From contig OZ245761.1 in NCBI GenBank assembly GCA_965227535.1, forward strand, positions 1,798,001 through 1,862,000: a DNA stretch of 64,000 nt, read 5' to 3'. Position 1 is the stretch's first letter. Each line of letters begins with the position of its first letter. This document shows positions 24,797-33,852 of this stretch, piece after piece. A program made the translations under genes and the position numbers. This DNA is from SZUA-430 sp965227535. GTDB lineage: Bacteria; Pseudomonadota; Alphaproteobacteria; Micropepsales; Micropepsaceae. The notes beneath the pieces are model-generated. The model worked only from the letters and a program-made list of their open reading frames with translations. It had not been told where the DNA came from and did no database searches.

Positions 24797-25414
24797 ATGG
24801 ACATCGCCCTCGCCATCTTGTCGCTGCTCGGCACAGCCGTCTTCGCCGCTTCCGGCGCGCTGGTCGCCGCGGAGCAGAAGATGGACGTCGTCGGCGCCGT
24901 GTTCTTGTCCATCGCGGCCGGCATGGGCGGCGGCACGATCGTCGACCTTCTGATCGGGGTCGACGTGCGCTGGCTGACCTCGCCCGAACCGTTGTGGGTC
25001 GCCGTCGCCTCGGCGATCGTGACCTTTGAGGCGGTGCGGTTTGCATCCCCGCCGGCGAAGACGCTGCTCTGGGCCGACGCGCTCGGCCTCGCGCTCTTCA
25101 CGGCGACGGGGACGCAGCGCCTCGTGTCCCTCGATCTCGATCCGGCCGTGACGGTATTCCTAACCGTGATCGGCGCCTCCGGCGGCGGCATCGTGCGCGA
25201 CGTGTTGGCGAACCGCGTGCCGCTGGTCTTCTCCAGCGAGACGGAGCTCTACGTCACCGCGGCCCTCCTCGGCGCGCTCATCTACTATGCGGTGAAACTC
25301 GCCGGCCTCGACGATGGCTGGGCCTTGGCGGCCGCGCTCACCGTCACGATGGTGATCAGATCGCTCGCCATCGTGTTCACGCTGCGCCTTCCCCCGGGCC
25401 GCATCCGGAATTAG
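24797..25414 (+). CDS. TRIC/UPF0126 (YadS-like) trimeric intracellular-cation-type channel
   Basis: 205 residues with seven predicted helices and the duplicated Gly-rich signature of the family: FAASGALVAAEQKMDVVGAVFLSIAAGMGGGTIVDLLIG in the first half and FTATGTQRL...VTVFLTVIGASGGGIVRDVLANRVPLVF in the second. These proteins form homotrimeric cation channels. The CGCTAGTCTG element just upstream, about eight bases before the ATG, looks like a -10-type sequence, so the mRNA may be nearly leaderless. A second channel gene follows 95 bases later. Confidence 0.88.
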   Translation: MDIALAILSLLGTAVFAASGALVAAEQKMDVVGAVFLSIAAGMGGGTIVDLLIGVDVRWLTSPEPLWVAVASAIVTFEAVRFASPPAKTLLWADALGLALFTATGTQRLVSLDLDPAVTVFLTVIGASGGGIVRDVLANRVPLVFSSETELYVTAALLGALIYYAVKLAGLDDGWALAAALTVTMVIRSLAIVFTLRLPPGRIRN

Positions 25415-25508
25415 CGCGAAAAATTGAAGCGGCGGACACGCTTGCGCTTGATTCCGCCGCCGATTGCCTCATGTGTGAGGGCGCAAACCAAAGCAGAGCC
25501 GGGGGCCC

Positions 25509-26309
25509 ATGCAAAAGCTGAAGTCGATCGTCGAGTCCAACGTCTTCACGAACTTCATCATGGCGCTCATCATCATGAACGCCGTAACCCTGGCGCTCGA
25601 AACGTCGCCGACCGTGATGGCGCAGATCGGACCCTTCCTCTACGCTTTCGATCGCATCGTCCTCGCGATCTTCGTGATCGAGCTGACGCTGAAGCTGATC
25701 GTTTATCGCTGGAATTTCTTCCGCTCCGGCTGGAACCTGTTCGACACTGCCATCGTCACCATCGCCCTCATTCCCGCGACCGGCCCGCTGACCGTCCTGC
25801 GCGCGCTGCGCGTCCTGCGTGTCCTGCGCCTCGTGTCTCTCCTGCCGCAGATGCGCCGCGTGGTCGAGGCGCTGGTCCACGCTTTGCCCGGCATGGCCTC
25901 GATCACGATGCTGATGGGCGTGGTGTTCTTCGTCGCCGCGGTCGTCGCGACCAAGCTCTTCGGCGAGGCCCATCCGGTCTACTTCGGCACCCTGGGCGAC
26001 TCGCTTTTCACGCTCTTTGCAATCATGACGCTCGAAGGTTGGGCCGACATCGCGCGTGAGGTGCAGGCGACCCACCCTCAGGCCTACCTCTTCTTCGTGC
26101 CCTTTATTGTGATCTCGGTTTTCGCCGTCCTTAATCTCTTCATCGCCGTGCTGACGAATTCGATGCAGGAGATGCACCAGGAAGAGATCAAGGTCGAAGA
26201 ACAAATGGCGGAAAATCAGCTGCGCCTGCTGATGGCCGAACTCACCGCATTGCGTGGAGAAGTCAAAGATCTGCGTGCGGCGCTGGAGCCGACGATCCGT
26301 CGAGGTTGA
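25509..26309 (+). CDS. Voltage-gated cation channel of the NaChBac/ion_trans family
   Basis: 266 residues, one six-helix domain. S4 has Arg at every third position (TVLRALRVLRVLRLVSLLPQMRR), the mark of a voltage sensor. The pore loop is FTLFAIMTLEGWADIA, so the selectivity filter is TLEGWAD (residues 174-180), against TLESWAS or TLESWSM in the sodium channels. S6 is FVPFIVISVFAVLNLFIAVLTNSMQ. The C-terminus (about 225-266) is a charged coiled-coil, as in other tetramers. The Gly at filter position 4 and Asp at position 7 may alter ion choice. It assembles as a homotetramer in the inner membrane. Confidence 0.92.
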   Translation: MQKLKSIVESNVFTNFIMALIIMNAVTLALETSPTVMAQIGPFLYAFDRIVLAIFVIELTLKLIVYRWNFFRSGWNLFDTAIVTIALIPATGPLTVLRALRVLRVLRLVSLLPQMRRVVEALVHALPGMASITMLMGVVFFVAAVVATKLFGEAHPVYFGTLGDSLFTLFAIMTLEGWADIAREVQATHPQAYLFFVPFIVISVFAVLNLFIAVLTNSMQEMHQEEIKVEEQMAENQLRLLMAELTALRGEVKDLRAALEPTIRRG

Positions 26310-26310
26310 A

Positions 26311-26532
26311 TCAGTTCAGCGGTTCGTGCGGGGCGCGCTTTGTGCGCCGCAGCTCTTGAATCGCACGCCCGACCGACCACCACAGGTTGACCTTGCCGGC
26401 ATCGCCGCGCTGGATCATCGCGTTCTGCTGACGCGTCGCCTCGCGCATCGCTTTGGGGCCATGATGACGGATGAGCGTCCAGGCCGTGCGGATAACGTCG
26501 GGATCGGGATCGATAGTCGGTTTCTTGGACAT
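26311..26532 (-). CDS. Small hypothetical protein (73 aa)
   Basis: Reads MSKKPTIDPDPDVIRTAWTL... and ends RAPHEPLN. It is Arg-rich and helical, with WTLIRHHGPKAMREATRQQ and NLWWSVGRAIQELRR. I chose the second ATG; another ATG ten codons upstream exists. Its stop overlaps the channel gene's tail region by convergence (one base gap). Several small proteins of this style occur in alphaproteobacterial genomes, but I do not recognise a named function. Confidence 0.6.
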   Translation of the reverse strand: MSKKPTIDPDPDVIRTAWTLIRHHGPKAMREATRQQNAMIQRGDAGKVNLWWSVGRAIQELRRTKRAPHEPLN

Positions 26533-26646
26533 GCGCGCGTAGTCGAAGTGAGCGGTGAGCAACGCATGTGAGTTTGCACAGCGTTTCTTTCCGAACCACT
26601 GACCGTGGGTCGAAGCGCATAAAACCTTCGCAACTATCAGGCGTCA

Positions 26647-26692
26647 GTTAACACACGCAGCGATACGGATTGCGACTGCAGCGTGCGTTAAC
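26647..26692. promoter_or_regulatory. Imperfect inverted repeat with GTTAAC ends
   Basis: GTTAACACACGC (26647-26658) and GCGTGCGTTAAC (26681-26692) are inverted copies differing at one base, separated by 22 bases. It lies between the 73-residue gene's start and the sterol desaturase's end. It may be an operator or a structured 3' end. Confidence 0.35.
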
Positions 26693-26707
26693 GCGTGTGC
26701 CTCGCGC

Positions 26708-27556
26708 TCAAAGCGGCGCGCGCGTGAACGGAACCTTGAGCTGTCCCCAAAACGACGTCGGCATCGGATGACGGATCCCGATGTCGACAGGCGGCCGCCG
26801 CGCCGCGTTGAAATACGAGCCGAAAATCTGATCGAACAGCATCAGATTCTCGCCGTAATTCTTATTGCCCTCGGCCAGCACCTTCGAGTGATGCCAACGA
26901 TGCAACTCTGGTGTGTTGAACACATAGTTGAGCGGCCCGCAGCGCATCTCGACATTCGCATGCGTGAGAATGCCGATGAACGCCGTAATCGCGCTGACCA
27001 TAATCATAACATCCGACGGCGCGCCCAGCAGCAGCAACAACGGCACCCCGAACGCCAGCCCGCTCAACGTATCGACGAGATGAAACCGCCCGGTGTTCAA
27101 GAACCAAAGCCGCGTCACGCTGTGATGCACCGCGTGGAAGCGCCACAGCGGCGGCCACTCATGCGCCAGCCGGTGCTTCCAATAAAGCCCAAGCTCGACG
27201 AACACGAGCCCCAGCGCCACCTGCAACACGAACGGCAAAGACCCCGGCCACCATGCATGTCCCGCGGGCGAGGCCAATTCGGCCAGCCCAAAGAACGTCA
27301 GCGACAACACCAGCGCCTGCGCGATGCTCTTGTTCAACAGCGTATGCGCGATGTCGGGCCCAACCTGCCCGTCGTTCTCAAGCCAAGCCTTTTCATGCGG
27401 CATCAACCGCTCAAGCACCGCGATTGCCAGCGCGAGGCTCAGATAGGTGACGTTGAAGACGACGATCGTCATGTCGTTGACGACGCCCCAATAGGTCACG
27501 GCCACGCACACCGTGAAAAGCAGCGGCCACCAAATATAAGACAGGACACGACGCAT
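26708..27556 (-). CDS. Sterol desaturase/fatty-acid hydroxylase family protein
   Basis: The start chosen follows GAGGGTGGG. 282 residues with four or more hydrophobic helices and the eight-His di-iron signature: HRLAHEWPPLWRFHAVHHS (HxxxH and HxxHH) and HANVEMRCG...PELHRWHHSKV (a further His plus HxxHH). Members hydroxylate or desaturate sterols, carotenoids or fatty acids. The substrate is unknown; carotenoid or lipid modification is possible. It follows the adenylate cyclase gene (66 bases) on the same strand and may be co-transcribed. Confidence 0.9.
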   Translation of the reverse strand: MRRVLSYIWWPLLFTVCVAVTYWGVVNDMTIVVFNVTYLSLALAIAVLERLMPHEKAWLENDGQVGPDIAHTLLNKSIAQALVLSLTFFGLAELASPAGHAWWPGSLPFVLQVALGLVFVELGLYWKHRLAHEWPPLWRFHAVHHSVTRLWFLNTGRFHLVDTLSGLAFGVPLLLLLGAPSDVMIMVSAITAFIGILTHANVEMRCGPLNYVFNTPELHRWHHSKVLAEGNKNYGENLMLFDQIFGSYFNAARRPPVDIGIRHPMPTSFWGQLKVPFTRAPL

Positions 27557-27621
27557 AGGTCCCACCCTCAAAAGCCAAAAGTCATTCCGCACTTTAGCAC
27601 GCCCTCCCGTGCGAGAAAGGC

Positions 27622-29028
27622 CTAGGCCGCCCGCAGCGCCATGCCTTCCAACGCGTAGACGACCGTCTCGTGCTCGCGCCCGCGCAAATGCTTCGGCCCC
27701 ACCAGCGTCAGATCGTCGATCAGCGCCAGCTCCTTGCGCATCTCGTCCCTGATCGCCGTGACCAGCGCCTCGCTCGCCACAAGCATGGTGCCCAACTCCT
27801 TCGACAGCGCCTGCAGCCGGCTCGCCACGTTGACGGTGTCGCCGACCACCGTGAACGTCATCGACCGCTCGCTGCCCAAATCGCCGAGCATCAATTGCCC
27901 ATAGTGCAGCCCGACGCCGATCTGCACCTCGAACTGCCCGCGCGGCACGCGCTGCACGTTCCACTGCTTCACCGCCTCGATCATCGCGAAGCCGCAGGCG
28001 AGCGCATCGCCCGCATCGCCGTGGCCCTGATCCGGCACGCCGAACACGGCCAGCAACCCGTCGCCCAGAATCTTGTCGAGCGTGCCGCCATGCTTGAAGA
28101 TCACGCCCTCCATCAACCCGTGGAACTCGCGCAGAAACGAAATTGCCTCCTCAGGCTGCATGCCCTCGCAACGCGTGGTAAAGCCGCGAATGTCGGCGAA
28201 CAACACCGCCGCCGGCTGCCGCCGCACCACACCGAACGGCTGCTCGCGCTCGCTCAGCTCATCGACGACGCGGGGCGAGAAATGCCGCGCCAAGTTCGAC
28301 CGCGCCCGCTCCGACGTCACCGCCGCCAGCACCAACTGCCGCGACCGCCACACAGCGACGGCCAACCCGCCAGTCAGAAACGCCAAGATCACATAGTCGT
28401 AAACAACCTTGATCACCGGCAGATAATGCGGATCGCCGTACTGCTGCCAAACATCGCCGCCAGGCGCGATCGCAAAGAACGTCCCCGGCTGCGCGGCAGC
28501 CACGCCGACGACGACGCCCCAGGCAACAGTGATGCACGCGCCGGTCCACACGATGAAGCGCGGCGAATAACTGAACGCGCCATGCACGAGGAACGCGACG
28601 AAGAACAGCAGCGCCCCCTCCTTCACCGCCAACGTCACCGGCGGCAAATCACTCGCAAACCAATTGCGCGCAATAAGAATGAACGCGAGATACGCACAGT
28701 CGACCGCCATGAACACATACTTGGCCCAGTGCGCCTGCGGCCACCGCCGCTCCTGCTCGAACTGCAAGAGCCCGATCGCAGCAATCCCAAGAGGCATCAG
28801 CAACAGGAACAAAGACCCATCGCCCACGAACGACGACGTCGCCGCAAACACGACAACCAGAGCCACGACAATCACCGCCCGCACGGCACAAGCGAGCATC
28901 AACCCCGTCCGCTCTGTATCGTGAAACGAACTCAACATCCGCTCCGCCACCGCCGCCTCGGCGGTACGCGGCACCACACCGGCAACGAAACGCCGCAACC
29001 GCGCGGAGACAGTCTCACCCTTGGCCAT
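27622..29028 (-). CDS. Class III adenylate cyclase, membrane-bound
   Basis: N-terminal 240 residues contain about six transmembrane helices. The cyclase domain (about 265-450) has AVLFADIRGFTT (first metal Asp), LDKILGDGLLAVFG (Lys for adenine plus second metal Asp), and FTVVGDTVNVASRL, carrying the adenine-selecting Asp, the Asn and the transition-state Arg. All essential residues for an active homodimer are present, and Lys and Asp favour ATP over GTP. It is therefore a likely source of cAMP. A cyclic-nucleotide-binding antiporter is encoded at 53628-55385, but any link is inference. ATG 29028 is preferred over TTG 29031. Confidence 0.93.
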   Translation of the reverse strand: MAKGETVSARLRRFVAGVVPRTAEAAVAERMLSSFHDTERTGLMLACAVRAVIVVALVVVFAATSSFVGDGSLFLLLMPLGIAAIGLLQFEQERRWPQAHWAKYVFMAVDCAYLAFILIARNWFASDLPPVTLAVKEGALLFFVAFLVHGAFSYSPRFIVWTGACITVAWGVVVGVAAAQPGTFFAIAPGGDVWQQYGDPHYLPVIKVVYDYVILAFLTGGLAVAVWRSRQLVLAAVTSERARSNLARHFSPRVVDELSEREQPFGVVRRQPAAVLFADIRGFTTRCEGMQPEEAISFLREFHGLMEGVIFKHGGTLDKILGDGLLAVFGVPDQGHGDAGDALACGFAMIEAVKQWNVQRVPRGQFEVQIGVGLHYGQLMLGDLGSERSMTFTVVGDTVNVASRLQALSKELGTMLVASEALVTAIRDEMRKELALIDDLTLVGPKHLRGREHETVVYALEGMALRAA

Positions 29029-29231
29029 CAAAACGCCTCACCGGAATCACGAACCGGTTGAACCATGGCCCGCGACCCTCACCCGCCGGAAGACCCACAC
29101 CACATCCTGTGTCGCCCCCAACCCAACCAAAACAATCGCAATCCCGTCCATCACACCGTCACATCGGCAGAAATCCGCCAGAACTGCCAAGTTCAACGGA
29201 TGCTGCGAGCCACATCGCGACGTGAACACTT

Positions 29232-29245
29232 GTGACGTGGATCAA
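29232..29245 (+). promoter_or_regulatory. FNR/Anr-like box upstream of the flavodoxin gene
   Basis: GTGACGTGGATCAA matches the FNR-family consensus TTGAT-N4-ATCAA at 8 of 10 specified positions, with a perfect ATCAA half. It lies 51 bases before the ATG of the flavodoxin-type gene, a usual position for an FNR-activated promoter. Confidence 0.5.
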
Positions 29246-29296
29246 GTCGCACGACCGGAGATTGTCGTAGATGGAGGCAGGCAGAGGTCCGGGCAC

Positions 29297-29860
29297 ATGA
29301 AGATTCTGGTCTTGTACGGCACGACCGAGGGCCAAACGCGCAAGATTTGCGGGTTTGTCGCCGACAGGCTGCGGTCCAACGGCGATGTTGTGACGCTGGT
29401 CGATGCGGCGGCGCCGGCGGCGCGGATTGATCTGCGCGACTATCAAGGCGCGATCCTCGCCGCCTCGATTCACGTCGGCCAGTATCAAAGCGCCGTGGTC
29501 GGCTTTGCGCGCGCCAATCATGCGCGGCTCAACCAAATTCCATCGGCGTTTGTGTCGGTGTCTCTCTCCATCGTCGACAGCGATTCCGAAGAGAGGGCGA
29601 GTCTCGCGACCATCACGGAGAATTTCAAAGCCTACACGGGTTGGACCAATGCCGAGATCCATCACGTCGCGGGCGCCATCCGCGTCAGCGAATACGATTT
29701 CTTCAGGCGTTGGGCGATGCGATTCCTCGCCTGGGAAAAGAAGCTGAAGCTGGTCCCCGGAGAGGATCTGGAACTTACCGATTGGACGGCGCTCGCCGCC
29801 ACGGTCGACGGCCTGCGCGCACGCTTTGCCGGGGCAAATCCCAGAGGCCCCTCCATTTGA
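29297..29860 (+). CDS. Flavodoxin-domain protein, HemG-like (menaquinone-dependent protoporphyrinogen oxidase family)
   Basis: The ATG chosen gives MKILVLYGTTEGQTRKICGFVADRL, the flavodoxin phosphate-binding loop. ILAASIHVGQYQSAVVGFARANHARLN and FVSVSLSIVDSDSEE follow as in HemG, and the length (187) is close to HemG of enterobacteria (about 180). FFRRWAMRFLAWEKKLKLVPGEDLELTDW near the end is typical. It would oxidise protoporphyrinogen IX in haem synthesis under low oxygen, which agrees with the FNR-like box upstream, but such flavodoxins are also found among stress genes, so the exact role is uncertain. Confidence 0.8.
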   Translation: MKILVLYGTTEGQTRKICGFVADRLRSNGDVVTLVDAAAPAARIDLRDYQGAILAASIHVGQYQSAVVGFARANHARLNQIPSAFVSVSLSIVDSDSEERASLATITENFKAYTGWTNAEIHHVAGAIRVSEYDFFRRWAMRFLAWEKKLKLVPGEDLELTDWTALAATVDGLRARFAGANPRGPSI

Positions 29861-29914
29861 ACAATCGCTTATGGATCGATGTCGCCGGATGGGGCTTATT
29901 GGTAAGCTACCGGC

Positions 29915-30331
29915 ATGAGCAACCTGTTCCGCCTATCGTTAGGCCTAAGACGCGATCCCGCCGTCGAGGCCTGGCTGAGCGAGCAGCCGGGCGAACTGGG
30001 CGCCATCGCGCGCGAATGGTTCGCGCGGATACGCGCGTGCGGCTTCGACGTGTTGGAGATGATGAACGACGGCTGCCCGGTGGCCTGCGTGAAGGACGTG
30101 CCGTTCGCCTACGTCAACGTGTTCAAGGCGCACGCGAGCGTGGGCTTCTTCCTCGGCGCGGCGTTGAACGACCCGGCCGACCTGCTCGAAGGCACCGGCG
30201 TGCGCATGCGCCACGTCAAAATAAAACCCGGCGCATCGCCTGACGCCAAAGCGCTTGGCGCACTGATCGAGGACGCCTACATGGACGTGAAGGCGCGCCT
30301 GAAAAGCGCGAGTTCTCCAACGCGCAGCTGA
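29915..30331 (+). CDS. DUF1801-domain protein
   Basis: 138 residues. VKDVPFAYVNVFKAHASVGFFLGAAL and PADLLEGTGVRMRHVKIKPG...ALIEDAYMDVKARL match the conserved DUF1801 (YdhG-like) pattern. The function of the family is unknown. GCTACC lies seven bases upstream of the ATG, so transcription may start very near the gene. It is convergent with the CPBP protease gene. Confidence 0.8.
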   Translation: MSNLFRLSLGLRRDPAVEAWLSEQPGELGAIAREWFARIRACGFDVLEMMNDGCPVACVKDVPFAYVNVFKAHASVGFFLGAALNDPADLLEGTGVRMRHVKIKPGASPDAKALGALIEDAYMDVKARLKSASSPTRS

Positions 30332-30341
30332 CCGCAGAGTG

Positions 30342-31148
30342 TCACTGACGCCGCTCCAACCTCGACGGACCCCAAACCATCACGACGATCCCGGCAATAG
30401 GGGCGAGGATCAAGAACATGACAAACGGATCGTAGGTCGATCCGTAGGTTGGAACCAAGCCCCAGACGATATTGATCGTCAGGTGAAAAAGCACGGCGAT
30501 GAACACGCTTTGGCCGGCGTTCACAAAGAGCCAAACGATGATGACCCGCAGAGCAATCGTGAAGAGGCACTGCCAAACGATCCACGCGCCGCTGCGGCCC
30601 ATCTGAGCATACGGAATCACGTGCCAGAGCGCCCACACCGCGCCCAGAATCAGGGCCGCCGCTAACGCGCTCCACTGCGCCCTCAATCCGGGAAACGCAT
30701 ATCCTTGCCAGCCAAGCTCTTCCCCAACCGCGCCGAGGAAGAACATGAGCGAGAACCCCAGAACCTCGGCAATCGAGAAGAACTGAACATCCGGCGCGGC
30801 GCCGGAAAGGCGATGCACGCCATATTCCAGAACCAACACAGCAGGCATGAGCAACAGCGCGGCAAGAAGCCATTCCGTGCCCTTGATCCTGCGATAATCG
30901 AAGGTGCGGCCGAGAAATTCTCGAGCGCCATCGGCGCCGCCGTCTCGATAGACGAGCACCAGCGCGGCGATCATGGGGATGAACGCCATGATCGCGCTTA
31001 AGGGGAGGAAGGTTGCGATCGGAAGCCGGCCGCCGGCCGCGCCCAGCACATAGAACGGGATCGACAGAACGAACACGAAGAAGAAAAAGAGCCATGGCGA
31101 GGCGCGGCGCCGTTCATTCGCCGCCGGCGCTTGCGAGCCGTCAGACAT
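30342..31148 (-). CDS. CPBP-family intramembrane metalloprotease
   Basis: 268 residues with about eight hydrophobic helices. Motif 1 reads GAVGEELGWQGYAFP (EE as active-site Glu pair), motif 2 LWHVIPY (His) and motif 3 LFHLTINIVWG (His, Asn), all as in the CAAX protease/bacteriocin-processing (CPBP) family. GGAGTGG precedes the ATG. The native substrate is unknown. It is upstream of the convergent DUF1801 gene and follows the P-type ATPase in the same direction after a 77-base gap. Confidence 0.85.
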   Translation of the reverse strand: MSDGSQAPAANERRRASPWLFFFFVFVLSIPFYVLGAAGGRLPIATFLPLSAIMAFIPMIAALVLVYRDGGADGAREFLGRTFDYRRIKGTEWLLAALLLMPAVLVLEYGVHRLSGAAPDVQFFSIAEVLGFSLMFFLGAVGEELGWQGYAFPGLRAQWSALAAALILGAVWALWHVIPYAQMGRSGAWIVWQCLFTIALRVIIVWLFVNAGQSVFIAVLFHLTINIVWGLVPTYGSTYDPFVMFLILAPIAGIVVMVWGPSRLERRQ

Positions 31149-31225
31149 CGGAAAGCCACTCCACACCGCGAAGCGCCTCAGCGTGAACAAGAGCTTTAGC
31201 CACGTGAATGCTCATGTCGCTACCG

Positions 31226-33799
31226 TCACCGCGCAAGCGTCGAGAGGGGTGGCGATGTCTCATCGGCTGGCGACTCGAACCTGGCGCGCCAAATCGGCTT
31301 TGCGATTTCCAGCACAAAAAGTACGAGCAAGCCCACGCCGAAGGCCAGAGCCAGATCATCCCAGTGCAGCGGACCGAAACGGAACAAGGCGCTGGCGAAC
31401 GGCCACAGCAGCGTCACCGCCAGCATGGCCGATACCGCGGCGAGAACCCAGGCCAGCGCGGCATTCGGCCTTGTGACGGCTGCGATCAATGAGGCGCTGA
31501 AGGATCTGTTGACAACGATAAGGCTGACAATCGTCAAGACCAACGAGAAGAATGCCAGCGCGCGCACTTCTGCTTCCGGCATGCCGCCTCGGTAGCCGAC
31601 GACGAAGATCGCGGCCACGACAGCAAACGCAAGCGCGCCTTGCAACACGCTCCACCCGATCAATTGCGTTGAGAACAAGGGCTCATCCGGGGACCGCGGA
31701 CGCCGGCGCATGACATCGTCTTCCTCGGTCTCTGCTTCAAAGACGAGCGAGCACACGGGGTCGATCACCATCTCCAGAAACGCAATATGCATCGGCCCAA
31801 AGATGATCGGCAGGCCGAACAACAGCGGCAGCAAGGCCAGGCCGGCGATTGGAACATGGACGGCGAAGATGAATCCCACTGCCTTGCGCAGGTTGTCGTA
31901 GATGCGGCGGCCCAGCCGGATCGCCTTTACGATCGATCCGAAATCATCGTCGAGCAGAACGATCCCGGATGCCTCGCGCGCCACGTCTGTTCCGCGTCCC
32001 CCCATCGCGATCCCGATATGCGCGGCTTTAAGCGACGGCGCGTCGTTGACGCCGTCTCCCGTCATGGCGACGACGTCACCATTGGCCTTCAGCGCGTTGA
32101 CGATCCGCAGCTTCTGCTCCGGCATGATCCGGGCGAACACGGTCGCCGTGCGCACACGCTGCGCAAGCTCGACATCATTCATGCCTTTGAGGTCATCGCC
32201 GGTCACGACATCCTCGGCGTCGAGTCCCGCTTGGCGGGCAATCGCTTTGGCCGTCGTCGGATAGTCGCCGGTGATCATGACGACCTTGATGCCTGCCGTC
32301 CGGCATTCCGCAACGGCCGCGGGCACGCTCGCGCGCAACAGGTCGGAGAGGCCGACGAGTCCAAGAAACTGAAACGCAAACTCGCGTTGCGAGTCGGGCA
32401 AATTCGCACCGACGAAGGAAGCGCGGCAGACGCCCAACACGCGAAGTCCCTCGGCAGCCATGCTGTCGATGGACGCGCCTAACGCCTTGCGATCAGCCTC
32501 GGAGAGACGGCAGAGCTCGGCAATGGCTTCGGGAGCACCCTTCGATGCAACGACAAATTCTGGCTTGTCGCGAGCAACCCGCCAGACCTGGGACACGGCG
32601 AGGAGGTCGGGGCGCAGTCCGAAGGCGTGCGCGAGCTTCCAGGCCGGATCGCGCCGATGCTCCGTCCCCGCAAGACGAACGCGGCTGAGTTCGTGAAAGG
32701 CCTTGTCCATCGGATCGAACGGTTCTGGCGCGCTGGCAAGCAGACCGAACTCGACAAGGTCATGAAACGCAGCCGGCAAGCTCGCGTCGTGCACATCGGT
32801 CGGCCGGAAAACCTTGCCGTCCATGAGCCGCAATTCAGCGATCGCCATCCGGTTTTCGGTCAGGGTGCCGGTTTTGTCGGTGCACAATACGGTAGCGGCG
32901 CCGAGCGTCTCGATCGCGGCCGCTCGCCGTGTCAGAACGCGCGCCTGCGATATGCGCCACGCCCCCATCGCCATGAACACCGCAAGCACGACCGGGAATT
33001 CTTCGGGCAACATCGACATGCCAAGCGCGATGCCGGCGAGCACGGCATCGAGCCAGCTGCCGCGTAGCGTGCCGTAAAGAACAACGGCGAGCACGCTCAC
33101 CGCGCCCCCGACCACGGCAAAAACCTTGACCAGCCGCTGCGTCTGCTCCCGCAGACGTGGAGGCTCCGTCTCCAACGTGCTGAGCGACTGACCGATCTTG
33201 CCGATTTCGCTCAAGGGCCCGATCGCGGTCACCTCGCCTATGCCGGACCCGCGGACGACCAACGAGCCGGAAAACACGCAAGGCAGGTCGTCGCCGCCCG
33301 GGCGGTAGTCTCGGGATGCGCCCGATTGCGCCGCGACCTTGCGCACGGGCACGGATTCTCCCGTCAGAAGCGATTCATCGGTTTGCAGATCGTCGCTTTG
33401 AACGAGGACCGCATCGGCCGGAACGCGGTCGCCCTCGGTCAGCACGACAAAATCCCCGCGCACGACGTCGCGGCCGGCGATGCGTTTGCGTTCGCCATCG
33501 CGAATGACCAGCGCCCGAGGACTGGTCAGATCTCGCAGCGCATCCAGGACGCGCTCGGAGCGGCTCTCCTGCACGACCGTGATGACGACCGACATGGTCG
33601 CAAACGCGAGCAGGACGATGGCTTCGTTCAGATTGCCAAGCAGAAGGTAGATAAGGCCACCGCCGAGCAAGAGCGCGAGCATCGGTTCGCGCAAAACTTC
33701 GAGAACGATCCGCAACGTCGTTCGGTGATCGGGCCGCGGCAGCTCGTTGTACCCTTCGGAACTCTGCCTGCGTTTGGCTTCGCCATCGCTAAGCCCCAT
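31226..33799 (-). CDS. Cation-translocating P-type ATPase (P2/Ca2+-ATPase-like)
   Basis: 857 residues. N-terminal GLSDGEAKRRQSSEGYNELPR is the cation-ATPase N-domain; LLTGESVPVRK is the actuator TGES loop; VLCTDKTGTLTENRM holds the phosphorylated Asp; VMITGDYPTTAKAIA and VAMTGDGVNDAPSLKAAHIGIAMGGRGTDVA are the hinge motifs. Helix 4 has MLPEEFPVVL where Ca2+ pumps have PEGLP, so the ion may differ. There is no heavy-metal-binding domain, which argues against Cu/Cd/Zn. Coupled to the upstream 61-residue membrane protein and Acg-type nitroreductase, a layout recalling hypoxia-induced clusters of other bacteria (inference). Confidence 0.92.
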   Translation of the reverse strand: MGLSDGEAKRRQSSEGYNELPRPDHRTTLRIVLEVLREPMLALLLGGGLIYLLLGNLNEAIVLLAFATMSVVITVVQESRSERVLDALRDLTSPRALVIRDGERKRIAGRDVVRGDFVVLTEGDRVPADAVLVQSDDLQTDESLLTGESVPVRKVAAQSGASRDYRPGGDDLPCVFSGSLVVRGSGIGEVTAIGPLSEIGKIGQSLSTLETEPPRLREQTQRLVKVFAVVGGAVSVLAVVLYGTLRGSWLDAVLAGIALGMSMLPEEFPVVLAVFMAMGAWRISQARVLTRRAAAIETLGAATVLCTDKTGTLTENRMAIAELRLMDGKVFRPTDVHDASLPAAFHDLVEFGLLASAPEPFDPMDKAFHELSRVRLAGTEHRRDPAWKLAHAFGLRPDLLAVSQVWRVARDKPEFVVASKGAPEAIAELCRLSEADRKALGASIDSMAAEGLRVLGVCRASFVGANLPDSQREFAFQFLGLVGLSDLLRASVPAAVAECRTAGIKVVMITGDYPTTAKAIARQAGLDAEDVVTGDDLKGMNDVELAQRVRTATVFARIMPEQKLRIVNALKANGDVVAMTGDGVNDAPSLKAAHIGIAMGGRGTDVAREASGIVLLDDDFGSIVKAIRLGRRIYDNLRKAVGFIFAVHVPIAGLALLPLLFGLPIIFGPMHIAFLEMVIDPVCSLVFEAETEEDDVMRRRPRSPDEPLFSTQLIGWSVLQGALAFAVVAAIFVVGYRGGMPEAEVRALAFFSLVLTIVSLIVVNRSFSASLIAAVTRPNAALAWVLAAVSAMLAVTLLWPFASALFRFGPLHWDDLALAFGVGLLVLFVLEIAKPIWRARFESPADETSPPLSTLAR

Positions 33800-33852
33800 G
33801 ATCAAGGGGGGAGACGATGGTCGCCCATCGCTGCGGGATGCACCGAGCTGTG

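Noticed and set aside
25429..25460. GCGGCGGA...TCCGCCGC hairpin between the two channel genes
   Set aside because: Eight-base arms but a 16-base loop and no T-run; not convincing as a terminator.
27670..29061. A rightward frame opposite the adenylate cyclase
   Set aside because: Antisense of an unmistakable class III cyclase.
29915..30331. Initially considered as an unknown toxin because of its small size
   Set aside because: LEGTGVRMRHVKIKPG and AYMDVKARL fit DUF1801; no antitoxin neighbour.
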